A program made the translations under genes and the position numbers. DNA of 5,947 bases. Source: Methylophaga sp. (lineage in GTDB: Bacteria; Pseudomonadota; Gammaproteobacteria; Nitrosococcales; Methylophagaceae). The stretch's first letter is position 1; every line of letters starts with the position of its first letter. The notes under the pieces are model-generated. The model was not told the DNA's origin and did no database searches. It saw nothing but the letters and a program-made list of their open reading frames with translations. Below, piece after piece: positions 1-5,666 of the stretch. The stretch spans positions 1-5,947 of the forward strand of contig WTAY01000128.1 in the NCBI GenBank assembly GCA_013139345.1, given 5' to 3'.

Positions 1-425
1 CGTTGGCGCATTGTTTTAACCATACCCTCGCGTAGACCTTCATTTACATTGTTTGTAGTAAGTGTCGCCTTAAGAGAATCTAAATGTGGTTCACATGCAG
101 TGAGTGTTTTATCTGCAACGTTTTCAGCTCTAACACCTTGTTGATGGTATTCAAGTCTATTTTGCATCATGCATTGATTGTATTCCATGATGTGGTTATA
201 CATTTCAGCTTGAGCTTCTTCAGTCATATCTGCAGGCGTAATCATGCTCATTTCTTCTGATTCAATTGCTGTAACTTCCCCAGTAACAACGGCGTTCCCT
301 TCGGTTGTATCAACAGCCATTTCTTCTACGGCTACGGTATCAACATTTTCTTTCGATTGGTTCATATAACTGTAACCAGCAATAGCAACCACTACTAATA
401 ATACGACAAAAACAAGGTTTTTCAT
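1..425 (-). CDS. Unrecognised membrane-anchored, Met- and acid-rich protein (3' end outside window)
   Basis: The frame is open from an ATG at 425 to the window edge, giving 141 codons without a stop. A good Shine-Dalgarno AGGAG lies 5 bases before the ATG, which supports the start. Residues 4-17 are a run of L/V/F/A/I after a single Lys, so this is either an uncleaved N-terminal anchor or a signal peptide. There is no lipobox Cys. Residues 25-75 are acidic and low in complexity, probably a disordered linker. From about residue 68 the sequence looks helical and carries two cysteines, C85 (in NQCMMQ) and C111 (in TACEPH), which could form a disulfide if the domain is periplasmic. Eleven methionines occur in the 141 residues. 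I do not recognise the family and assign no function. It is divergent from amgK. Confidence is high that it is a gene and low on its role. Confidence 0.85.
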   Translation of the reverse strand, partial: MKNLVFVVLLVVVAIAGYSYMNQSKENVDTVAVEEMAVDTTEGNAVVTGEVTAIESEEMSMITPADMTEEAQAEMYNHIMEYNQCMMQNRLEYHQQGVRAENVADKTLTACEPHLDSLKATLTTNNVNEGLREGMVKTMRQ

Positions 426-442
426 TTCTTCTCCTAAAACAA

Positions 443-471
443 AATATAATTCTGAAAGTGCTTATTGGCAT
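443..471 (-). promoter_or_regulatory. Weak candidate promoter for the left-edge gene
   Basis: On the minus strand, ATGCCA (-35, 4/6 match) and TATATT (-10, 5/6) are separated by 17 bases. Transcription would begin near 436, leaving a leader of only about 11 bases that just includes the AGGAG site. The match is modest in an AT-rich spacer, so this is tentative. An 11-base palindrome (TATTT-C-AAATA, 471-481) abuts the -35 element. Confidence 0.25.
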
Positions 472-554
472 ATTTCAAATAAAAATCAATACCACACTGA
501 GCGGAATACTATACACTTCAATTCTCACTTTGAGCACAAAATCATACGCACGCA

Positions 555-584
555 TTAAAACAATTAAGTAATCAAGATTATAAA
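555..584 (+). promoter_or_regulatory. Weak candidate promoter for amgK-murU
   Basis: TTAAAA (555-560, 4/6 to the -35 consensus) lies 18 bases before TATAAA (579-584, 5/6 to the -10 consensus), about 30 bases ahead of the amgK start. Hexamers of this quality arise easily in AT-rich DNA. It is listed because it is the best plus-strand match in the divergent intergenic region. Confidence 0.3.
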
Positions 585-614
585 CAAGCAGTTAAAAGAG
601 ATTGTTAAACCAAT

Positions 615-1604
615 ATGTCTTTAAATAAAAGTAATGATTCACGCCTAAATGATATTCATAACTGGCTAGATACGGTATTCAAATCATCCGACTATCAGTT
701 AAAGCCGGCATCGAGTGATGCAAGTTTTCGACGGTATTTTAGAGTTTCACACCACGATAAGACATGGATCTTGATGGATGCGCCACCTGCTCATGAAGAC
801 ACTGGGCCATTTATTGATATTGCTACTTTTCTATACGTACATGATATAAATGTTCCTAAAATCAAAGCCAAAGACGCACAGTTAGGGCTATTATTACTCT
901 CTGACTTTGGTAACACACCTTATCTTGATGAACTTAATGCCGATCGAGAAGGCCTTTTATACAAGCCTGCGATTGATAGTTTAATTACTATTCAACAATG
1001 TCCGTTAAAAGAGAGCTTACCTCTTTATGACCGAGCATTATTACAGCAAGAAATGATGCTATTTCCAGAATGGTTTCTTGATAAACATCTCGGTATATCA
1101 GCACCCTCTTTTTTACAAAATACATTTGATATCTTAATTGATAGTGCACTAGAACAACCTCAAGTCTTTGTGCACCGCGACTACCACTCACGAAACCTGA
1201 TGCATACTGTTGAAAATAGCCCAGGCATTATTGACTTCCAAGATGCGGTTATAGGCCCTATTACTTACGATCTTGTCTCATTATTACGTGATTGCTATAT
1301 TTCATGGCCTGAAGAAAAATTAGCTCAATGGATTCATTACTATTTACACAATGCTCAGCAAAAAGGTTTATTGATCGGTGTATCACTAGAACAGTTCACT
1401 CGGTGGTTTGATTTAATGGGCTTACAACGTCATATTAAGGTATTAGGTATCTTCTGCAGGCTCAATTATCGAGATAACAAAGACAACTACCTGAATGACT
1501 TACCTTTAACACTACATTATGTTCAGCAAGTTAGTCGTAAATATCCTGAGTTTTCTGACTTAAGTGACTTTCTAAGTCATCAAAGCAAAATAGCAGAGAT
1601 ATGA
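615..1604 (+). CDS. amgK: AmgK: anomeric MurNAc/GlcNAc kinase
   Basis: This is a cytoplasmic sugar kinase of the aminoglycoside phosphotransferase fold (COG3178). The family member AmgK uses ATP to phosphorylate recovered MurNAc (and GlcNAc) at C1, giving the alpha-1-phosphate for MurU. The 329 residues match the usual family length of about 330-340. An N-lobe loop SSDASFRRYFRV spans residues 33-44. The catalytic loop HRDYHSRN (187-194) supplies the Asp189 base and Asn194, and the metal-binding DFQD is at 207-210. The C-terminal stretch 269-298 (MGLQRH, then RDNKDNYLNDLP) is typical of this subfamily rather than of antibiotic kinases. The start is the only plausible one, but its ribosome site is poor (AGAG about 14 bases upstream). 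Its end overlaps murU by 4 bases (ATGA), so the two are probably co-translated. The pairing with murU makes the assignment firm; true aminoglycoside resistance is unlikely. Confidence 0.92.
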   Translation: MSLNKSNDSRLNDIHNWLDTVFKSSDYQLKPASSDASFRRYFRVSHHDKTWILMDAPPAHEDTGPFIDIATFLYVHDINVPKIKAKDAQLGLLLLSDFGNTPYLDELNADREGLLYKPAIDSLITIQQCPLKESLPLYDRALLQQEMMLFPEWFLDKHLGISAPSFLQNTFDILIDSALEQPQVFVHRDYHSRNLMHTVENSPGIIDFQDAVIGPITYDLVSLLRDCYISWPEEKLAQWIHYYLHNAQQKGLLIGVSLEQFTRWFDLMGLQRHIKVLGIFCRLNYRDNKDNYLNDLPLTLHYVQQVSRKYPEFSDLSDFLSHQSKIAEI

Positions 1605-2269
1605 TGAAAGCAATTATTTTATCGGCTGGGCGTGGAGAGCGCTTACGACCGCTTACTGATAAAACACCAAAGCCACTATTGCAAGCCGGTAAGTTTCGTA
1701 TCATTGAATACACCATTCAATCACTTGTTAAAGCGGGGTTTAAAGATATTGTTATCAATACCGCCCACCTCAGTGAACAATTTCCTACGTTATTAGGGTG
1801 TGGCGATGCGTATAATGCAACAATCACTTATTCACCAGAGCAAGTAGGTGGGCTAGAAACAGCAGGAGGCATTATTAATGCCCTGCCCTTATTGGGTGAT
1901 GAACCATTTCTAGTTGTAAATGGTGATATTTGGACTGACTACCCTTTTGAGAATTTAGCTGAATATGAGCTAAAAGAGCTGGGGCATTTAATATTTGTGG
2001 ATAATCCTGAACATAATCCTGATGGCGATTTTTCTTTGTATTCAGGCAAAGTCAGTTTAGAAGATAAAAATAAATTAACCTATAGCGGCATCGCTATTTA
2101 TCACCCAGCATTCTTTGCGGGTTTAGATGCGCAACGACTCGCGCTCAAACCTTTACTACTAGAAGCTATAAGCAAGCAAAAGCTTAGTGGCGAATACTAC
2201 CAAGGACAATGGTCTGATATTGGTACTATAGAGCGCTTACAATCGCTAACTGAGCACCTTAGCGATTAA
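1601..2269 (+). CDS. murU: MurU: N-acetylmuramate alpha-1-phosphate uridylyltransferase
   Basis: MurU transfers UMP from UTP to MurNAc-1-phosphate, making UDP-MurNAc in the cytoplasm and feeding salvaged sugar straight into peptidoglycan synthesis past MurA and MurB. The 222 residues match the family length. The nucleotidyltransferase signature is intact: AIILSAGRGERLRPLT (4-19) followed by KPLL (24-27). GLETAGG (84-90) and VNGDI (106-110, metal-binding Asp109) follow, then YSGIAIYHP (161-169) and a C-terminal WSDIGT (204-209). Other sugar-nucleotidyltransferases such as RmlA, GalU or GlmU are longer, and the amgK neighbour settles the choice. Two ATGs sit in tandem at 1601 and 1604. The second is better spaced from the AGAG at 1595-1598, so the protein may begin at Met2. 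The 3' end overlaps argF by 11 bases, tail to tail. Confidence 0.93.
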   Translation: MMKAIILSAGRGERLRPLTDKTPKPLLQAGKFRIIEYTIQSLVKAGFKDIVINTAHLSEQFPTLLGCGDAYNATITYSPEQVGGLETAGGIINALPLLGDEPFLVVNGDIWTDYPFENLAEYELKELGHLIFVDNPEHNPDGDFSLYSGKVSLEDKNKLTYSGIAIYHPAFFAGLDAQRLALKPLLLEAISKQKLSGEYYQGQWSDIGTIERLQSLTEHLSD

Positions 2270-2273
2270 GGTG
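2255..2273. repeat. Palindrome containing both convergent stop codons (possible bidirectional terminator)
   Basis: CACCTTA (2255-2261), a 5-base spacer GCGAT, and the exact reverse complement TAAGGTG (2267-2273). The murU stop TAA is 2267-2269 and the argF stop is the complement of 2259-2261, so each stop lies in one arm. Neither strand has a T-run after the hairpin. If it terminates transcription it is a weak or factor-assisted site. Confidence 0.5.
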
Positions 2274-3161
2274 TAAAAACTCTACCAATGCTTTTTGAGC
2301 ATGGAGACGGTTTTCAGCTTCATCCCAAACGATACTCTCAGGGTTATCCATCACCTCAGCTGACACTTCTTCACCACGGTGTGCTGGTAGGCAGTGCATA
2401 AATAGTGCACCGTCATTTGCTAGTGCCATCACTGAGCTATCAACTTGAAAATCAGCAAATGCAGTTTCTCGTTTTTTCTGCTCTTCTTCTTGGCCCATAC
2501 TTGCCCAGACATCAGTCACAATTAAATCAGAACCTTTAACTGCACTAGCAACATCATTAAATAATGCGATCTCGGCATCCGCTTCCGCGACAATATCAGC
2601 ACGAGGCTCATAGCCTTCTGGCGTAGCGATATTCAAGTTAAAGCCAAAGCGATCTGCTGCATTAATGTAGGAATGACACATATTGTTGCCATCACCAACC
2701 CATGTCACTGTTTTACCTTCAATTGAACCACGGTGTTCAACATAAGTTTGCATGTCGGCAAGCAACTGACAAGGGTGGTAATCATCTGTTAACGCATTGA
2801 TAACTGGTACGGATGAATAATCAGCAAAGCGTTCAACCATATTATGATCAAAGGTGCGGATCATGACCATATCAACCATACTAGAAATTACACGAGAAGA
2901 ATCTTCAACAGGTTCACCTCGTCCTAATTGCGTATCGTTGGGTGATAGAAAGATTGCACCGCCACCAAATTGAACCATTCCCGCTTCAAATGAAACACGA
3001 GTACGCGTTGATGACTTATCGAAGATCATCGCTAATACTTTGTTTTTTAATGGCTCGTAGACTTCGCCCGCTTTATGCATCCGTTTTAATTCAATCGCAC
3101 GATCAATTAACTGCTTTAATTCTTCAGGAGTAAAGTCTTTTAATGTTAGAAAATGTCTCAT
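2259..3161 (-). CDS. argF: ArgF: anabolic ornithine carbamoyltransferase
   Basis: ArgF condenses ornithine with carbamoyl phosphate to give citrulline, the sixth step of arginine synthesis, as a cytoplasmic enzyme that is normally a trimer. At 300 residues it is the shorter anabolic form, as in Pseudomonas, not the roughly 334-residue E. coli type. The carbamoyl-phosphate loop STRTR is at 51-55, the QLGRGEPVED loop at 78-87, and HPCQ at 129-132. The ornithine-binding DVWASMG is at 217-223, the catalytic HCLP with Cys257 at 256-259, and the closing NRLHAQKA at 284-291. All key residues are intact. The ATG shares its A with the argD stop (TAATG), and an AAGAG site lies 9 bases upstream inside argD, so translation is probably coupled. 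No argG follows; murU converges instead. Confidence 0.98.
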   Translation of the reverse strand: MRHFLTLKDFTPEELKQLIDRAIELKRMHKAGEVYEPLKNKVLAMIFDKSSTRTRVSFEAGMVQFGGGAIFLSPNDTQLGRGEPVEDSSRVISSMVDMVMIRTFDHNMVERFADYSSVPVINALTDDYHPCQLLADMQTYVEHRGSIEGKTVTWVGDGNNMCHSYINAADRFGFNLNIATPEGYEPRADIVAEADAEIALFNDVASAVKGSDLIVTDVWASMGQEEEQKKRETAFADFQVDSSVMALANDGALFMHCLPAHRGEEVSAEVMDNPESIVWDEAENRLHAQKALVEFLHLNR

Positions 3162-4369
3162 TACGCTACGCTCTTAACTGCTTTTGAAGCAAGAAATTCA
3201 ATCACTAAGTTGCTCACCAGTGACACCATCGTATTTGCTTCATCTTTCGTCATAATTAAAGGTGGTAACAATCTAACAATTTTATCTGCTGTTACATTAA
3301 TTAAGATACCTTTTTCTAAGGCCTGTTGAACCAATTCAGTACAAGGAATCGTTAACTCAATGCCAAACATAAAGCCAGATGACCTGATTGTTTTAACTTC
3401 TTCCTGTCCAGCCAACGCATCATGAAAACCATTAACAATATCATGTGTTAATGATGAAACATTATCCAAGACATGTTCAGACTCAATCGTTTCAAGAACA
3501 GTGAGTGCAGCGCGACAAGCTAGAGGGTTTCCACCGAATGTTGAACCATGATTACCAGGTTGCAATACGTCTGTAGCAAGACCCGATGCTAAACAAGCAC
3601 CAATTGGCATACCATTACCTAAGCCCTTAGCTAACATCATTACATCTGGAACTACATCGTCTGATTGTTGAAAAGCAAACCATGTTCCTGTACGTCCAAT
3701 ACCTGTTTGAACCTCATCTAACATCATTAACAACTGACGTTGTGTACAAAGATCACGTACACCTGCAAGGTAATCAGTATCAGGTATTTTTACGCCACCT
3801 TCACCTTGAACGGGTTCAACCATCACGGCAACGGCTTCTGGCCAATGACCAATGGCCATTCTTAATGCATCGAGATCGTTATAAGGCACTCTAACAAAGC
3901 CAGGAACAAGAGGCTCAAACCCTGCATGAACTTTAGGGTTTCCTGTTGCAGTCAATGTTGCCATTGTTCTGCCATGAAAACTAGCGTCCATGACAATGAT
4001 AACTGGCTTATCAATTCCTTTACTGTGCCCGTATTTTCTAGCTATTTTGATAGCTGTTTCATTAGCTTCGGCACCCGAATTACAGAAAAACACTTGCTCC
4101 ATTCCTGATAATTCAGTCAATTTTTCAGCAAGTTCAATCTGTAGAGGGATTTGATAGATATTAGAGGTATGGATCAATGTACTTGCTTGTTCAGCAATAG
4201 CCTTTGCGATAGCTGGATGAGCGTGGCCCAAGTTACAGACAGCAATACCACTTAAAGCATCTAAGTATTTCTTACCGTCAGAATCTGTTAGCCATACGCC
4301 TTCACCTTTCGTAAAAGCGATATCAAGACGTCCATATGTTGGCATGACTGCAGTACTGCTTTTTGTCAT
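3161..4369 (-). CDS. argD: ArgD: acetylornithine aminotransferase (PLP-dependent, class III)
   Basis: ArgD transfers an amino group from glutamate to N-acetylglutamate semialdehyde, forming N-acetylornithine. ArgD-type enzymes often also serve as succinyl-diaminopimelate transaminase for lysine and peptidoglycan. The 402 residues are typical. Visible motifs are GIAVCNLGHAHP (41-52), the phosphate-binding NSGAEANETAIK (97-108), FHGRT (131-135), EPVQGEGG (185-192), LDEVQTGIGRTG (217-228, with Asp218 contacting the PLP ring nitrogen), the Schiff-base lysine Lys248 in LAKGLGNG, and STFGGNPLAC (276-285). The start is supported by GGAG 7 bases upstream. It is first in a two-gene unit with argF, which fixes an arginine role over GABA or succinylornithine transaminases of the same family. 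A strong terminator lies just 51 bases before its start. Confidence 0.96.
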   Translation of the reverse strand: MTKSSTAVMPTYGRLDIAFTKGEGVWLTDSDGKKYLDALSGIAVCNLGHAHPAIAKAIAEQASTLIHTSNIYQIPLQIELAEKLTELSGMEQVFFCNSGAEANETAIKIARKYGHSKGIDKPVIIVMDASFHGRTMATLTATGNPKVHAGFEPLVPGFVRVPYNDLDALRMAIGHWPEAVAVMVEPVQGEGGVKIPDTDYLAGVRDLCTQRQLLMMLDEVQTGIGRTGTWFAFQQSDDVVPDVMMLAKGLGNGMPIGACLASGLATDVLQPGNHGSTFGGNPLACRAALTVLETIESEHVLDNVSSLTHDIVNGFHDALAGQEEVKTIRSSGFMFGIELTIPCTELVQQALEKGILINVTADKIVRLLPPLIMTKDEANTMVSLVSNLVIEFLASKAVKSVA

Positions 4370-4378
4370 GGTTTTACT

Positions 4379-4414
4379 CCACTAAACCTTAAATCCAGCC
4401 ATTTTTGAGTGGCC
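4379..4414 (-). promoter_or_regulatory. Possible alternative hairpins in the argD leader
   Basis: On the minus strand, CCACT (from 4408-4412) can pair with AGTGG (from 4379-4383), with three more A-T pairs after a bulge. This closes on the GG of the argD GGAG site (4377-4380). An alternative stem pairs GGCCA (from 4410-4414) with TGGCT (from 4397-4401) around an 8-base loop. The two share the CCA and exclude each other. Short stems like these can occur by chance, so any control of argD translation is inference. Confidence 0.22.
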
Positions 4415-4420
4415 TAAAAT

Positions 4421-4455
4421 AAAAAAAGACAGTTTCAAATGAAACTGTCTTTTTT
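4421..4455 (-). terminator. Strong intrinsic terminator between sodB and argD
   Basis: GACAGTTTC (4428-4436), loop AAAT, and GAAACTGTC (4441-4449) form a perfect 9-base-pair stem. It is extended by an A7 run on one side (4421-4427) and a T6 run on the other (4450-4455). Read on the minus strand, the stem ends in a T7 tract, the classical form. The A/T symmetry would let it work on either strand, but only sodB transcription enters it. It separates sodB mRNA from argD-argF, although some read-through is possible. Confidence 0.88.
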
Positions 4456-4456
4456 C

Positions 4457-4485
4457 AAATAACGGAGTATTTTATAACGTTATTT
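4457..4485. repeat. Inverted repeat in the sodB 3' region
   Basis: AAATAACG (4457-4464) and its exact reverse complement CGTTATTT (4478-4485) flank 13 AT-rich bases. A minus-strand TATAAA (4471-4476) lies between the arms, so the repeat could be a transcript hairpin or a protein site over a promoter-like element. It has no recognisable ARG-box sequence. The symmetry is directly seen; the function is unknown. Confidence 0.4.
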
Positions 4486-4486
4486 C

Positions 4487-4511
4487 AATCTAAGCAAAAT
4501 TTCCTTAGATT
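4487..4511. repeat. Inverted repeat just after the sodB stop codon
   Basis: AATCTAAG (4487-4494) and its exact reverse complement CTTAGATT (4504-4511) flank a 9-base loop, starting 9 bases past the sodB stop. There is no T-tract. It may stabilise the 3' end of sodB mRNA or assist the terminator further on. Function is inferred only from position. Confidence 0.4.
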
Positions 4512-4520
4512 TCATAGGTA

Positions 4521-5102
4521 TTACGCTGCAAAATTAGCGGCAACAAATTCCCAGTTTACTAATCCCCAGAATGCTGCAACATATTTTGGACGTGCATTAC
4601 GGAAATCTATGTAATAAGCATGTTCCCAAACGTCACATGTCAATAATGGTGTTTGACCAGAAGTTAGTGGAGTAGCAGCATTGCTTGTGTTCACAATCTC
4701 AAGACTACCATCTGCATTTTTAACTAACCATGTCCAACCTGCCCCAAAATTAGTTGCTGCAGATGTTGAGAATTTAGCTTTAAACTCATCAAAAGAACCA
4801 AAAGTAGCATCAATTGCAGTTGCAAGATCACCTGAAACAGAATCTGTACCGTTTGGTGTTAAACCATTCCAGTAAAATGTGTGGTTCCAAATTTGCGCAG
4901 CATTGTTAAAAATACCGCCGCTAGACTTCATGATGATATCTTCTAATGATAGGCCTTCAAATTCAGTACCTGGTACTAAATTGTTTAGGTTTGTCACGTA
5001 TGTTTGGTGATGTTTACCATAATGAAAACTAATTGTTTCTGCAGAAATAGTAGGTTCTAACGCATCATCTGCAAAAGGTAGTGGTGGCAATTCATAAGCC
5101 AT
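4521..5102 (-). CDS. sodB: SodB: iron superoxide dismutase
   Basis: SodB converts superoxide to hydrogen peroxide and oxygen, and is a cytosolic homodimer. At 193 residues it matches E. coli SodB in length and order of motifs. The four metal ligands are His27 (in FHYGKHHQTYV), His74 (in WNHTFYW), Asp157 and His161 (in DVWEHAYY). Gln70 in NNAAQIWNH is at the position that marks iron rather than manganese enzymes. The C-terminal RNARPKYV and FWGLVNWEFV complete the fold. There is no export signal. The start has AGGAG (5111-5115) 8 bases upstream and a good promoter ahead, and a terminator follows, so it is probably transcribed alone. I see no clear Fur box; iron control through a small RNA, as in E. 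coli, cannot be judged here. Confidence 0.98.
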   Translation of the reverse strand: MAYELPPLPFADDALEPTISAETISFHYGKHHQTYVTNLNNLVPGTEFEGLSLEDIIMKSSGGIFNNAAQIWNHTFYWNGLTPNGTDSVSGDLATAIDATFGSFDEFKAKFSTSAATNFGAGWTWLVKNADGSLEIVNTSNAATPLTSGQTPLLTCDVWEHAYYIDFRNARPKYVAAFWGLVNWEFVAANFAA

Positions 5103-5146
5103 GGTGGAATCTCCTAAAAAATAATAACCGAGTATTTAACTTGGTC

Positions 5147-5175
5147 ATTCTAGTCGAGCCTTAAATGCAAAGCAA
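5147..5175 (-). promoter_or_regulatory. Probable sigma70-type promoter of sodB
   Basis: On the minus strand, TTGCTT (-35, from 5170-5175) and TAGAAT (-10, 5/6, from 5147-5152) are separated by exactly 17 bases. Transcription would start near 5140, giving a leader of about 38 bases with a well-placed AGGAG. A perfect TATAAT also occurs on the same strand at 5186-5191, just after rimI, but has no good -35 partner. Confidence 0.5.
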
Positions 5176-5193
5176 GTAAGGCATTATTATAAA

Positions 5194-5207
5194 TTCACTC
5201 TTCACTC
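5194..5207. repeat. Tandem 7-base duplication at the rimI 3' end
   Basis: TTCACTC occurs twice in direct succession (GAGTGAA twice on the coding strand). One copy includes the rimI stop codon TGA (5202-5204). It is too short to assign meaning beyond a possible slippage event. Confidence 0.4.
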
Positions 5208-5666
5208 ACTGAAAAGTGACATTAAATCTAAATCCAAGCCCATAAGAATAGCATCTTCACGCCCTTCTTTAGCTGGGTAATAGTTCTTTCGTACTGACAT
5301 TTCATTAAAACCAGCCTGTAAATACAATTGCTGAGCCCGCTGGTTGGAGCTGCGAACTTCTAAAACAATGAGTACTGATGAAATGCTTGTGGCAAACTCG
5401 ATAACGTGGTTTAAAATTTTACGGCCTAAGCCTTGCCCTTGTTCATTTTGTTTAACACATATGTTTAATAAGTGTGCTTCATCCACTACTCTTTGAACAA
5501 TGGTATAACCGACTATCTCATCTAAATCATTAACAAAAACCCAAGCATCATTATGAGCTTTTAAGCAGTCTTCAAAGTTTGTCTTTGACCACGGAAACTG
5601 ATTGGCTTGTTGTTCAATCGTGACGACATCCATAATATCGTCTGCGTGCATTTCACGATATTTCAC
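5202..5666 (-). CDS. rimI: RimI: ribosomal protein bS18 N-alpha-acetyltransferase
   Basis: RimI is a GNAT-family enzyme that acetylates the N-terminal alanine of ribosomal protein bS18 using acetyl-CoA in the cytoplasm. The 154 residues are close to the family length of about 148-160. Family marks are IEQQANQFPWS (17-27), the acetyl-CoA pyrophosphate loop QNEQGQGLG (73-81), LEVRSSNQRAQQLY (102-115), and RKNYYP followed by GREDAILM (126-142). Glu103 and Tyr115 fall at the positions known as catalytic in Salmonella RimI. The start is GTG at 5666, sharing GTGA with the stop of the upstream gene. Using the next ATG (residue 6) would cut into the first beta strand, so GTG is preferred. No clear ribosome site is seen, which fits coupling to the upstream gene. 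Confidence 0.95.
   Translation of the reverse strand: MKYREMHADDIMDVVTIEQQANQFPWSKTNFEDCLKAHNDAWVFVNDLDEIVGYTIVQRVVDEAHLLNICVKQNEQGQGLGRKILNHVIEFATSISSVLIVLEVRSSNQRAQQLYLQAGFNEMSVRKNYYPAKEGREDAILMGLDLDLMSLFSE

Noticed and set aside
988..1191. 67-codon minus-strand reading frame inside amgK
   Set aside because: It lies wholly within the strongly conserved amgK frame, has no family features, and is a shadow.
615..1604. Aminoglycoside resistance kinase
   Set aside because: The fold is shared, but the subfamily C-terminal motif and overlap with murU point to the sugar kinase AmgK.
1531..1716. 61-codon minus-strand frame across the amgK/murU junction
   Set aside because: Both plus-strand genes are intact there with conserved motifs; it has no ribosome site or recognisable product.
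2942..3133. 63-codon plus-strand frame opposite argF
   Set aside because: It is antisense to the conserved N-terminal region of argF, with no supporting signals.
3682..4108. Two plus-strand frames (3682-3894, 3926-4108) opposite argD
   Set aside because: Both are antisense to conserved PLP-enzyme motifs and the products look like random sequence.
4370..4420. ArgR-binding ARG box before argD
   Set aside because: No TGAAT/ATTCA-type palindrome is present in the leader.
4635..4637. Cysteine next to the metal-ligand Asp in SodB (Cys156-Asp157)
   Set aside because: I recall LTCDVWEH as common in bacterial iron superoxide dismutases, so it is not unusual.
4681..4875. 64-codon plus-strand frame opposite sodB
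   Set aside because: It is a shadow of the conserved sodB frame.
5206..5219. TCACT-GAAA-AGTGA hairpin at the rimI end as a terminator
   Set aside because: The five-pair stem lies within the coding region and has no T-tract after it.
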